Assembly (NCBI GenBank): GCA_050248735.1
Contig: JBFWRU010000011.1
Span: 56,730 to 120,729 of the forward strand
Origin: JACKFE01 sp050248735
GTDB lineage: Bacteria; Nitrospirota; Nitrospiria; Nitrospirales; UBA8639
DNA: 64,000 nt
Direction of reading: 5' to 3'
Shown piece after piece: positions 45,444 to 54,874 of the stretch. The notes beneath the pieces are model-generated. The model searched no databases. It saw only the letters and a list, made by a program, of their open reading frames with translations, and had not been told where the DNA came from. The position numbers and the translations under genes were made by a program. The stretch's first letter is position 1, and each line of letters opens with the position of its first letter.

Positions 45444-47444
45444 TTAGTGGGCGGGAACTAAGATGGGGGGCATAGGACATCCGAGTCCATCGGATATGGC
45501 CCGAAGGAGCTCTATTTCCTCGACGGTCGCCTGTTGATCGGCCATCACACAAGCGGCACAACTTTGGAGAAGGATTCGTTTTTCTGATGGGGTGACTTGT
45601 GCGAGGTTGGCGAGAGCGATGTCTAAGACGGTCAAGGTGCAGCGGTCCGGGTCACGCAATTGAAGCTCAGGCATCTGCAATGCATCCTTGGCCTGCTTGA
45701 ATGACGAACGGGCTTCCAATTCGTTCTCATGCCCCTGGTGTGCCAGGGTCGACAATAAGGCTTCACAGTGAGCCTGAACGTCTTTGAGGGATACGTTTCT
45801 GACCCGCGGGGCCCGTTCTCCATAGAAATGCGGCTCCAGGTGTCTGAGTAATAAATGCCGCACCGTCCACCCAAACATGGCATCCTGATCCTTTTCAGGA
45901 AGGATATGTAACACGGTAGTTTTGAATCGATCGTATTGCTCGTGAGACAGAGTCCTCAACGTGGGAATGGCCATGTCAATCAGCGGAAGGCGAGCTTGAG
46001 GGTCGAGGGAGGTGATGGATTCTTCGAGCGTGAGCGTTTCCCGGGTAACGCCGGAATCGGCCAATTCAGCAATTCGATTTTTTTGTTTCTCACGCTGATC
46101 GTCTTTTGAGGTAAGCAGTAATCCCAGGATAAGCGCTTGAGCGCCCATTGGTTCACGGGCGGCCTGTCGAAGGGCACTCGGAATGTGTTCGAGCAGGTGA
46201 TGCACATGATCGAGATGAGCAGGAGCGGGCTCACCAACCTGATCCACGATTTCCTGCGGTGTGTTCTGCTGTCCATTCGAATGAGTGGTGAGAGATGAGA
46301 GAGGTCCGGTGAGTTCTTCTTCCATCTCATCCCCATCGGCTGGAGAACCATTCAAAGCATTGATCAAGCCGATCTCCGGATCGGGACCATCAATTTCCGG
46401 GAACTTCCCGGTAAAGGATGGATCAAGCCGTTTGATCCGTTTGGCGAGTGAAGGATGCGTCGAAAACAAAGAATCAATGCCGGAATACAGGCTTTGGCTG
46501 AAAAACATGTGGCTGACTTCATGCCCCATCGGATGGTGGATGGCCGAGCCTTCCACAATGCCTCCGATCTTTTTCAAGGCGCTCGCTAATCCTTGGGGAT
46601 AACGAGTGAATTGCACCGCTGAAGCATCTGCCAGAAATTCCCGTTGTCGGGAAATGGCGGCTTTGATAAGGGAAGCAAAGAACACTCCGAAAGCCCCCAC
46701 GGCCATGACACTGAATCCCACAAAAAAAATGAACAGCTGGAAAGCGCCGCTTCGGCTCCCGGCATGATAGAGGGGTGACGACTCATGGGAAAAGGCATTC
46801 AGCAGCCATCTTCCCAAATTCCCGATGCCTTGAATCCCGCCCAGTAACCCGATCAACTCCAAGTTGATCTGCATGTCTCCATTTAAGATGTGGCTGAATT
46901 CGTGGGCGAGGACGCCTTGGAGTTCTTTCTTATTCAGGAGGTCCAACGCACCTTGGGTCACACCGACGACGGCATCTTCCGGAGAATTCCCTGCTGCAAA
47001 GGCATTGATGCCCTGCTCTTCTTCCAGGATATAGACAAGTGGAGTAGGGATGCCTGAAGCAATGGATAATTCTTCCACAATATTCAACAGCATTCTCGCC
47101 TGACCAAATTGACTGCTTGGTGACACATACCGCCCACCCAGGGATTCTGCGACCCAAACCCCGCCCGCTTTCAGTTGGGTATATTTCCATGCACAGCCGA
47201 CGACGATGACCCCCAAGGTGCCGAGGGTGATTCCTAAAAACCACTCAGGGTCCCAGTGCCATATGAAATCCCATGGAAAGGAGGACCAGGTTTGTTTGGG
47301 ATCGTAGTACCACTCTACCCCGGCGATAAAGCCCATGATAACCCAATACATCCCGACGATCGTTCCGCCAATCGCCAGAAGGAATAGGAGCATGAGGAAT
47401 GTCGTTGACCGCTGAGCTCGATCCTGGTGTTTGAAAAAATCCAT
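45444..47444 (-). CDS. M48-family membrane metallopeptidase
   Basis: The 666-aa protein has two N-terminal membrane helices (about 16-40 and 68-90), then an HtpX-like M48 zinc protease domain with HEFSH (181-185) and REFLADASAVQFT supplying the third ligand, and another helical pair in between (about 230-260). A long C-terminal helical region (about 380-666) ends with SCAACVMADQQATVEEIELL, which looks TerB-like; that part is an impression. It is paired with lemA upstream, 20 bases apart, a known association. Likely role: membrane protein quality control. Confidence 0.88.
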   Translation of the reverse strand: MDFFKHQDRAQRSTTFLMLLFLLAIGGTIVGMYWVIMGFIAGVEWYYDPKQTWSSFPWDFIWHWDPEWFLGITLGTLGVIVVGCAWKYTQLKAGGVWVAESLGGRYVSPSSQFGQARMLLNIVEELSIASGIPTPLVYILEEEQGINAFAAGNSPEDAVVGVTQGALDLLNKKELQGVLAHEFSHILNGDMQINLELIGLLGGIQGIGNLGRWLLNAFSHESSPLYHAGSRSGAFQLFIFFVGFSVMAVGAFGVFFASLIKAAISRQREFLADASAVQFTRYPQGLASALKKIGGIVEGSAIHHPMGHEVSHMFFSQSLYSGIDSLFSTHPSLAKRIKRLDPSFTGKFPEIDGPDPEIGLINALNGSPADGDEMEEELTGPLSSLTTHSNGQQNTPQEIVDQVGEPAPAHLDHVHHLLEHIPSALRQAAREPMGAQALILGLLLTSKDDQREKQKNRIAELADSGVTRETLTLEESITSLDPQARLPLIDMAIPTLRTLSHEQYDRFKTTVLHILPEKDQDAMFGWTVRHLLLRHLEPHFYGERAPRVRNVSLKDVQAHCEALLSTLAHQGHENELEARSSFKQAKDALQMPELQLRDPDRCTLTVLDIALANLAQVTPSEKRILLQSCAACVMADQQATVEEIELLRAISDGLGCPMPPILVPAH

Positions 47445-47464
47445 CGCCGGTCCTGATTAACGGT

Positions 47465-48067
47465 TTAGGCAAACGTCACTTGGGGCGCTTCCCGTTTTTG
47501 GGGTTCTTGCAATTCCAACAATTGAGCCGTTTTGAAACTGAATCCCTGGGCGACGATATTCGTCGGAAAACTTTCCCGTTCGGTATTGTATGACATGACC
47601 ATATCGTTATACGCTTGGCGGGCGAATGCGACCCGGTCCTCGGTCGTCGTCAACTCCTGGCTCAATTGCATCATGGTTTGATTGGCTTTCAGGTCAGGAT
47701 AACTTTCCATCACCGCAAACAGACGACCCATGGCTCCGGTGAGAATTCCCTCCGCCCCGATTAAGCCTTGAATAGCCCCTGCATCCTCGGGTTTTGCCGC
47801 AGCCTGCTTAGCCGCCTGAGACGCTTGATTGCGTGCTGCAATCACATTCTGCAAGGTTTCGCGCTCATGTTTCATATAGGCTTTTGCGGTTTCGACTAAA
47901 TTGGGGATGAGATCATAGCGGCGTTCGAGTTGAACATCGATCTGAGAAAAGGCATTTTTAAAACGATTTCGATAGGCGACGAGTCGATTGTAGGACGACA
48001 TGACCCAAAAGAGCACTCCTGCAATCAGGAGTGACATCATTACGAGAAAAATATCTTCGATTGCCAT
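47465..48067 (-). CDS. lemA: LemA-family protein
   Basis: The 200-aa protein has an N-terminal membrane helix (FLVMMSLLIAGVLFWVM) and the LemA signature: YNRLVAYRNRFKNAFSQIDV, QLERRYDLIPNLVETAKAYM and RVAFARQAYNDMVMSYNTER. LemA proteins are helical, membrane-anchored, with unknown biochemical role, and often precede M48 proteases, as here. AGGAGG precedes the ATG. Confidence 0.92.
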   Translation of the reverse strand: MAIEDIFLVMMSLLIAGVLFWVMSSYNRLVAYRNRFKNAFSQIDVQLERRYDLIPNLVETAKAYMKHERETLQNVIAARNQASQAAKQAAAKPEDAGAIQGLIGAEGILTGAMGRLFAVMESYPDLKANQTMMQLSQELTTTEDRVAFARQAYNDMVMSYNTERESFPTNIVAQGFSFKTAQLLELQEPQKREAPQVTFA

Positions 48068-48386
48068 TGTTTTGCCTCCTGTTTTTGATGATCATGGCCG
48101 CAGCTCATTCCATTTTTGGGGAAAAGCTACGGGATGAAGGTTTCCTTCGGCAAAAAGGTCAAGACCTAAAATTCCTGTTGATGAGCGTTAAGAGATGATG
48201 TGGGTTAATCGGGCGGGTTCTTTGAGGTTAGTGATAGTTTCCGAAATGGTTATTCATGAAAATTAGTAGGTATCCTTGGTCGTTCCCTTATCCAGGATGC
48301 CCATTATTCGTGAAGCCGTCTGGTCTAAGAGGTTGTTCCTGCGGGAAACCCAGAGTTAGTCAACCAATTCGAGTCGAACAACAAAA

Positions 48387-48574
48387 CGTGGAGTCATGGT
48401 GACCTATAAAACCATTCGACAGGGGTATTAGAAGTTCTGGCTAGACTATGCTCGAAAACTCAACACGCGCCAAGGGCGGTTGGTGAAACGTGGCACTTTG
48501 ACGAATTGTTTATCACGATTCAAGGACAGCGGCAGTACCTCTGGCAGGCAGTCGATCAGGATTATGAGTTATGA
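48387..48574 (+). pseudogene. Remnant of an IS6-type transposase
   Basis: A short stretch translates, over two frames with one in-frame stop, to pieces typical of IS6/IS26-like transposases: VMVTYKTIRQG, KFWLDYARKL and then, after a frame shift, WHFDELFITIQGQRQYLW and AVDQDYEL with the first catalytic Asp. It ends in a stop where the real protein would go on. No inverted repeats are visible; the rest of the gap (48068-48756) holds nothing else that I recognise. Confidence 0.7.
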
Positions 48575-48756
48575 ATTCGTGTTTTGACTCATTTTTGGTC
48601 AAATTCATTTAACTTGGCCATACCTCTCCAACAGCCCGAAATCTAAAGGTTACGTTTCGTCATTTCTCAGTCCGTTATGTCCCTTGCCCTTTTCCTTATC
48701 TATAATAGAAACTATTTTCACGAGGTGTTGACAAAATTCCGAGTTGAGGGAACAAC

Positions 48757-49821
48757 ATGGAAACTATTTTAGTCACAGGTTCGGCTGGGCTAATCGGCTC
48801 AGAAGCCGTTCATTTTTTTTGCGAAAGAAAGTACACCGTTGTCGGAATCGACAATAACATGCGCCAAATATTTTTTGGAGAAGACGCCTCGACTGAATGG
48901 AATCGTGATCGCCTCTTGGAATTATATCCCAATCACTACATTCACCTGGATCTCGACATCCGAGATCAAAAGGGTATGGAAAGGGTTTTTCATGAGCATG
49001 GCAACGATATAGCCCTAATCATCCATACGGCCGCCCAACCTTCCCACGATTGGGCGGCCACAGATCCCTATACCGATTTTTCGGTCAATGCCAATGGCAC
49101 ACTTGTCATGCTTGAATGCACCAGGCAGTATTGTCCCGAAGCCGTCTTTATCTACTGCTCCACCAATAAAGTCTATGGAGACCGACCGAATAACCTGCCC
49201 CTTCATGAACAAGAATACCGTTGGGAAATAGACCAATCACACCCCTATAATCCGGGCATTGACGAATCAATGAGTATCGACAACTGCAAACATTCACTGT
49301 TTGGCGCCTCGAAAATTTCCGGTGATATTCTCGCACAAGAATATGGGCGATATTTTAATCTTAAGACGGGAATATTCCGGGGAGGATGTTTAACGGGGCC
49401 CAGTCACTCCGGGACCAAGCTTCACGGGTTTCTTTCTTACCTGATGAAATGCACTATCAAAGGAGATCCCTACCAAGTCTATGGCTATAATGGCAAGCAA
49501 GTCCGCGACAATATTCATAGTCATGATCTGGTGAATGCCTTTTACCATTTTTATCAGTCACCTCGTTTCGGGGAGATTTACAACATTGGAGGCAGCCGGT
49601 TTTCTCATTGTTCGATGCTAGAAGCCATCAAAAGGTGTGAATCCATTGCCGGCAAGAAACTGGAATGGACTTATGACGTGTCGAATCGCATTGGAGACCA
49701 CATCTGGTGGATCAGCGATGTCAGGAAGTTCCAGACGCATTATCCGGAATGGAAATTGACGATTGATCTGGAAGCCATCTTAAGAGAAATTTTTACCGAC
49801 AATGTGTCCCGTTGGGTCTAG
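48757..49821 (+). CDS. Nucleotide-sugar epimerase (CDP-paratose/tyvelose epimerase-like SDR)
   Basis: The 354-aa protein is an extended SDR enzyme. The N-terminal NAD site is TGSAGLIGSEAVHFF, the active-site region HSLFGASKISGDILAQEYGR has Phe where most SDRs have the YxxxK Tyr, which is usual for this subgroup, and FRGGCLTGPSHSGTKLHGF follows. The family converts CDP-paratose to CDP-tyvelose or related sugars. It opens the surface-polysaccharide locus. GAGGG lies ahead of the ATG, and TATAAT-like sequence near 48703 may be a promoter. Confidence 0.82.
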   Translation: METILVTGSAGLIGSEAVHFFCERKYTVVGIDNNMRQIFFGEDASTEWNRDRLLELYPNHYIHLDLDIRDQKGMERVFHEHGNDIALIIHTAAQPSHDWAATDPYTDFSVNANGTLVMLECTRQYCPEAVFIYCSTNKVYGDRPNNLPLHEQEYRWEIDQSHPYNPGIDESMSIDNCKHSLFGASKISGDILAQEYGRYFNLKTGIFRGGCLTGPSHSGTKLHGFLSYLMKCTIKGDPYQVYGYNGKQVRDNIHSHDLVNAFYHFYQSPRFGEIYNIGGSRFSHCSMLEAIKRCESIAGKKLEWTYDVSNRIGDHIWWISDVRKFQTHYPEWKLTIDLEAILREIFTDNVSRWV

Positions 49822-50145
49822 AAATCTCCAGGACCTGTCAATCCAAAACAGAAAGCTCAAAATGGTTGGACTACCCCAAACCGTCAGAATTCTCAAATTG
49901 CGGAAAAAGATCAGGGTCCTATTGGCAGGAACGAGATTCCTAAATGATGTAAGGCTTCTAGGGAGGGCCAAATTTTTCCGGCATTTGGTGCCCTACTTTT
50001 TGGGGAGACATCCTTGAATTGGGCTACGGAAAGAGTGCCCTGCCCCCTTCAAACTAAACCGGATTCCAGGAAAGGAGGAGAGGTGCTTCTGACTGGAGGG
50101 TGCCCATATGCTCTAAGAATCCAGTTCAGGGACTAACCACGAACT
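49822..50145. other. Intergenic stretch between convergent genes
   Basis: About 320 bases between two convergent genes. A 71-residue frame at 49802 overlaps the end of the epimerase gene in another phase and looks spurious. No clear terminator hairpin with a T run is visible. Confidence 0.45.
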
Positions 50146-51399
50146 TCATTCTGAACGTTGAACCCCGATTCCACTAGAATCGCGAGGTATTACTTTTTTC
50201 ATGCCCAGAATACTGACAAAAAAGCTCGAGAGTATCGTTTGTACCCCCAACACGGTGAGGAATGCTCCAGGTATGACCAGTCGCATCGTCCGGGGATAGT
50301 CCATAGCGCCAAACCCGGTCTCCTGCCACATCTTGACAGACAATGCCAGCATGAAGACACCGAGACACAGTGCCGCCACAGCCAATATCAACCCGCGCTC
50401 AAGATTGGTAATTTGGAAGAATCGAGCCAGCTTAGGGTCCTCAGGTAGCAAGCCTTCATTGATGGCAAACGTTTTTGAAAAAATTGCGAACAAGACAGAC
50501 TGATAACCACACAAGACGGACAGGCTCGCAAACAAGAGCGTGTGGGCATCAAAAGTGATCCCGCCAAAATCCATATCTGAATAGACGAGCCCATAGCCGA
50601 GCATGCCGAGCGCAATAAGGAATAGGCCGGGCAGATAAAAGAGCCATCGAGGACTATAGATGAGAAAGAATCGAAGCGTGCGCCACCCATCACGGTAGGT
50701 CTTGAGATGGGGAGCATGAGAGGTACGCCCATCCTGATGGAGCGTGATGGGAACCTCCGATATCTTCTTTCCATAGAGACTCGCCTTGACAATCATTTCC
50801 GGGGCAAACTCCATCCCCGTACATCGTAGATTCAGATCGTCGTACAGATCACGAGTGAACCCTCGGAGACCGCAATACACATCGTGGATCGGGGCATTGA
50901 ACCATCGTTGTGCCATAAAAGAAAACATCGGATTTCCCCACCAACGATGCAAAAAAGGCATGGCTCCAGGCATAATTGTTCCCCCACCCGCAGGCAACCG
51001 GCACCCCTGGACGAGATCATAGCCCTGACGAAGTCGTTCGACGAATTTCGGAATTTCCAAGAAATTATAACTATCATCGGCATCGCCCATGATGACATAC
51101 TTCCCTTTGGCAGCAGCAATCCCCCCCATGAGCGCATTGCCATATCCTGGCGCCTTCACATGAACGACGCGAGCACCTAAACGTAAGGCTATGACTGGCG
51201 ACCCATCGCTACTGCCGTTATCGGCAACGATGACCTCTCCAGCGATAGCGGAATTTAAAAGGGCTCGCTGGGCCTTTTCGATACATGAGGAAAGAGTGTC
51301 GGCTTCGTTGAGGCATGGCATAACGATTGAAAGCTCGACGAATGGCGTGCTTTGTTTTTGTTGAAGGTCGGATGAAATCGTATCTCCGGACTCCTGCAT
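50146..51399 (-). CDS. GT2 glycosyltransferase with C-terminal membrane helices
   Basis: The 417-aa protein has a GT-A family 2 domain (SIVMPCLNEADTLSSCIEKA, then VIVADNGSSDGS and the metal-binding DADDSYNF) and four hydrophobic helices at the C-terminus (for example WLFYLPGLFLIALGMLGY and LVIPGAFLTVLGVQTILSS). This layout is that of dolichyl/undecaprenyl-phosphate mannosyltransferase-like enzymes, which charge lipid carriers with sugars at the inner membrane. It points opposite to the other locus genes. GAGGAGAG precedes the start. Confidence 0.85.
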   Translation of the reverse strand: MQESGDTISSDLQQKQSTPFVELSIVMPCLNEADTLSSCIEKAQRALLNSAIAGEVIVADNGSSDGSPVIALRLGARVVHVKAPGYGNALMGGIAAAKGKYVIMGDADDSYNFLEIPKFVERLRQGYDLVQGCRLPAGGGTIMPGAMPFLHRWWGNPMFSFMAQRWFNAPIHDVYCGLRGFTRDLYDDLNLRCTGMEFAPEMIVKASLYGKKISEVPITLHQDGRTSHAPHLKTYRDGWRTLRFFLIYSPRWLFYLPGLFLIALGMLGYGLVYSDMDFGGITFDAHTLLFASLSVLCGYQSVLFAIFSKTFAINEGLLPEDPKLARFFQITNLERGLILAVAALCLGVFMLALSVKMWQETGFGAMDYPRTMRLVIPGAFLTVLGVQTILSSFFVSILGMKKVIPRDSSGIGVQRSE

Positions 51400-51628
51400 G
51401 ACGAGGGTCTCTCCTCTAGAGGATAACTGCCTGCTCGTTCCGCAGCGTTTCTTGATTTATGCGTGAATCCTTGCCACTATAGCTTACGCCATCGACGAAA
51501 GCATGACGAGGATTTGGCAACCATCCCCTATGTTGCGCCCCACTGCTACCCACCCGGTCAGTCATTTTCGGTGATTGAACGAGAAATGCCGACCCACCTT
51601 GTCTACCGGCATCCTGAATGGTGACCGA

Positions 51629-53572
51629 ATGAGTATTTTCCCTTTCATTTTCATAGTTAGTACCACATTCTCTTTCTTATTAAAAGGCACCGAACTCAGG
51701 GAGTCCATAACCAAGTCTTTCCTGATTCTATTTCTCCTGATAGCAGCGTCAACGGAAGGCCTATCATGGTTTGGTGCCATAACTTCGCATTCGATACGTG
51801 TTCTTTGGACTATCTTTACCATAATCTCGCTCGCCTTGGTGTCGTTCCTGCTTACCCGTGTATCCTTTCGATCATCCGCATTGAACGGGGGACGAGGACT
51901 AGAACAATTTACCGGCATTGAGGCCTTGTCAGTACTACTTCTTTCATGTGTGTTGTCCATAACGCTTTCCGTAGCTCTTCAATATCCGCCAAACAATTGG
52001 GACTCTATGACGTACCATATGGCAAGAGTCGCCCATTGGATTCAAAACGGCAGTATCGATGTTTTTCCCACGGCAAATGATAGACAAACCCACAATCCGC
52101 CATTAGCGGAAGTAGCCATTCTCCATCTTCAACTACTGGGATCATCGGATCAGCTCGCCAATATTGTCCAATGGTTCAGCTTCTTTATTTCCATTATTTT
52201 TGTCACGCTGATCGCAAAAGAGTTTCAGCTGGAACGCCGCGCGCAGCTGTTCTCGGCGGTGATAGCTACGACCATACCAATGGCTATTCTTGAGAGCTCC
52301 AGTACTCAGAACGACCTCGTGGTCACGTCCTTCTGCCTGGGTTTCACCTATTTCTTGCTCCGGTTCGTACGGACTTTGTCTTTTCAGGACGCCATGTTTT
52401 GCGCCTTGGCCATGGGGCTGGCCTTACTCACGAAAGGCACGGCGTACCTTTATTGTTGCGCGATTGGCCTATCGATCGGAATGGTTACTGTCATATCTGC
52501 AACACCGTCTAGGCGGATGATATGGCTGTGCAGATTGGGGATTATAGCTATCGCGGCTTTGGTTTTGAATGTTGGTCACTTGTCGCGGACTTATCTCGTT
52601 TATGGCCTCAACCCTACCAGCCAGACGAATCTTCTGAATGATGAAATTTCCGCCTCGACAACCTTCTCTAACATAGTGAGGAACAGCGCTTTGCATATCG
52701 GTACGCCATTTGAGCCGGCAAACAAATTGAGTTTTCAGGTCATCAAGAAATTGCTCGGGGACCAATTGAACGATCCTAAATCAACGCTGGGAACCACGAC
52801 CTTCTCGGCTCCCTCCTATTCACTTCATGAGGACTACGCAGGAAATCCGGTTCACTTAGCGTTGATGACCTTGGCCATCTTAATCACGCCGTTTGTCAGG
52901 TTCCCCAATAAACAGTTGCTATATTCCTATGCCGGCCTCCTTCTCTTTGGCGCCTTGCTTTACTGCAGCATACTCAAATGGCATCCATGGGCAACGCGTG
53001 TTCACACACCTCTGTTCATGCTTTCTGCACCATTTATTGCCGCCGTCTTTACCGGTCTTCCCGCATTCAGGAAATGGGTGGCGATATCTGTCATTATTTT
53101 ACTATTTTCCTATAGCATTCCGTTTGTCATTCAAAATAAGACGCGATCCTTTATAGCACTGGCAGCTACTTCCGCATCTCATGAACGTGAACCCTATAAA
53201 GCTTATTTTGTTAATCGACCCCAGCTGTATGATGACTACGCTGCTTCGGCGAAGTTAATAATGGCTGAAGGAGTGGAAGAGATTGGTTTGTGTTTAGGGT
53301 ATGACGATTATGAATATCCGCTATTTGTTCTCATAGGAAGACATGCGAGTCGGGGGATCCCTCAGTTCCGGCATGTTGGTGTCGAAGATGCGTCAAAGAT
53401 TAAGGAAGTAGAGGAATTGCGACCACCCCCCTTGGTTTTTGCAACTAAACGTCCTGATGACAAGCCACTTCATGGCAAAGGAAGACAAAGGGACGCCTCG
53501 TGTATCCAAGATCAATATTCGGTCATCTTGGAATCACCGAATGTCCGCGTGTGGAAGCGCATTCCGTCTTGA
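51629..53572 (+). CDS. Membrane-embedded GT-C type glycosyltransferase
   Basis: The 647-aa protein has a dozen or so hydrophobic helices and a first extracytoplasmic loop with NNWDSMTYHMARVAHWIQNG, in the style of the GT39/PMT superfamily, where an Asp in that loop is catalytic. These enzymes use lipid-linked sugars at the periplasmic face. A TTG at 51575 would add 18 residues; the ATG at 51629 is preferred because the hydrophobic segment follows directly. It probably uses the lipid-linked sugar made by the preceding GT2 enzyme, which is inference. Confidence 0.75.
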   Translation: MSIFPFIFIVSTTFSFLLKGTELRESITKSFLILFLLIAASTEGLSWFGAITSHSIRVLWTIFTIISLALVSFLLTRVSFRSSALNGGRGLEQFTGIEALSVLLLSCVLSITLSVALQYPPNNWDSMTYHMARVAHWIQNGSIDVFPTANDRQTHNPPLAEVAILHLQLLGSSDQLANIVQWFSFFISIIFVTLIAKEFQLERRAQLFSAVIATTIPMAILESSSTQNDLVVTSFCLGFTYFLLRFVRTLSFQDAMFCALAMGLALLTKGTAYLYCCAIGLSIGMVTVISATPSRRMIWLCRLGIIAIAALVLNVGHLSRTYLVYGLNPTSQTNLLNDEISASTTFSNIVRNSALHIGTPFEPANKLSFQVIKKLLGDQLNDPKSTLGTTTFSAPSYSLHEDYAGNPVHLALMTLAILITPFVRFPNKQLLYSYAGLLLFGALLYCSILKWHPWATRVHTPLFMLSAPFIAAVFTGLPAFRKWVAISVIILLFSYSIPFVIQNKTRSFIALAATSASHEREPYKAYFVNRPQLYDDYAASAKLIMAEGVEEIGLCLGYDDYEYPLFVLIGRHASRGIPQFRHVGVEDASKIKEVEELRPPPLVFATKRPDDKPLHGKGRQRDASCIQDQYSVILESPNVRVWKRIPS

Positions 53573-53778
53573 CCTGCGATACATGGGTACTTCCGGCCTG
53601 TCCCGATTGGGCAACACACGGATTTTAAACGGAAAAGGGTGAGCCCTTCCTAAAAAAGGGTATTGAGAACGCAGTCTAGCCAGGCTAAAGTGAAGCGGAA
53701 CTCGGACACGGCATGGATTTGGCTGGCTGAGCTACCAGCGAATGCTGGAATGTAACTCTCAAATAAAAGAGTATCCGG

Positions 53779-54651
53779 ATGCTCAGTATCGTAGTCTGTA
53801 CCGCCAACCGGTCAAAGCAACTGCAACAATGCCTCTCCCACATCGTCAATTCTGAAAACCCTGGGATCCCTACCGAACTGATTGTCGTCGACAATAATTC
53901 TTCTGATAATACAAAAGATGTTGTCGCAGGCTTTGAGGGCTCATCCTTTTGCAAAATTAAATATCTGTTTGAAAGTAGACAGGGTCACTCCCAGGCCCGA
54001 AACAGGGGCTTGGCAGAAGCCAGGTATCCACTCGTTGCCTTTACGGACGATGATTGCTATGTGGCCAAAGATTGGATGGTGTCCATCCTGCGAGAGTTCT
54101 CAGCGGACCCATCGCTTCACATCCTCGGTGGGAGAGTCGAACTGGCCGATACAGGTGATCAACCCGTTGGGATCAGAACCTTCACAGACCGGACACAAGT
54201 TTTATCGTTCAGGGAACTGCTTTCACGGATGATCGGATGCAACTTCGTATGTGCACGGAAGGTGTTTGATGAGGTTGGCGGGTTCGATTTATATCTCGGC
54301 AAAGGCAGCCGATGCGGATGTGCTGAAGATACGGATTTTTTCTATCGGGCCTTAAAAAAAGGATTCAAGGTTATTTATGTCCCCGAGATGATCGTTTTCC
54401 ATGCTCATGGCCGAAGCACATCTACAGCAGCGCATTCTGTCCGAGATGACTATGCCAGGGGGAGAGGAGCCTTTTATTGTAAATATATTTTGAAAGGTGA
54501 CCTCATGATTTTGAAGGAGGCCTTGAGGGAACTTCGAGGGCTTGTCAGAACTACCCTGAAACAAACCAAGGCGGATTATTCGAGGTATCCGGCCACGAGG
54601 GCTCTATGGAAACTCGCTTTGGGAGGCCTTCAGAGACTGTCAAAAAGATAA
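53779..54651 (+). CDS. GT2-family glycosyltransferase
   Basis: The 290-aa cytosolic enzyme shows the GT-A start LSIVVCTANRSKQLQQCLSH, LIVVDNNSSDNT, the metal site FTDDDCYVAKDW, and GGFDLYLGKGSRCGCAEDTD with the acidic catalytic residues. It transfers a sugar from a nucleotide donor during polysaccharide repeat assembly. Donor and acceptor cannot be told from sequence. The start ATG lies 206 bases after the previous gene without a strong ribosome binding site. Confidence 0.88.
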   Translation: MLSIVVCTANRSKQLQQCLSHIVNSENPGIPTELIVVDNNSSDNTKDVVAGFEGSSFCKIKYLFESRQGHSQARNRGLAEARYPLVAFTDDDCYVAKDWMVSILREFSADPSLHILGGRVELADTGDQPVGIRTFTDRTQVLSFRELLSRMIGCNFVCARKVFDEVGGFDLYLGKGSRCGCAEDTDFFYRALKKGFKVIYVPEMIVFHAHGRSTSTAAHSVRDDYARGRGAFYCKYILKGDLMILKEALRELRGLVRTTLKQTKADYSRYPATRALWKLALGGLQRLSKR

Positions 54652-54874
54652 TCCCCAACTATTAAAGGGAATTCTCACGCCCCCTTGTCGGAATCAATTA
54701 AACAACAAGACTATCCGGATGAGCATTTCTGGCTTCCTTGAATTAATTTTCATGACATAAACCACAGACTTTTAGAATTCAACCCTGGGTACCGATTAAG
54801 AAACCAGGATTCTTACATTCCGCAACAGGCAACGACAGCGAAAGAGATTTTGTTTGGCAACTCAAGTGTCACCG

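Noticed and set aside
45286..45561. Reverse-strand frame with GGPCRSRTYDPLIKSR
   Set aside because: This is the antisense translation of the tRNA-Lys 3' repeat, a well-known false protein. It also overlaps the M48 gene end.
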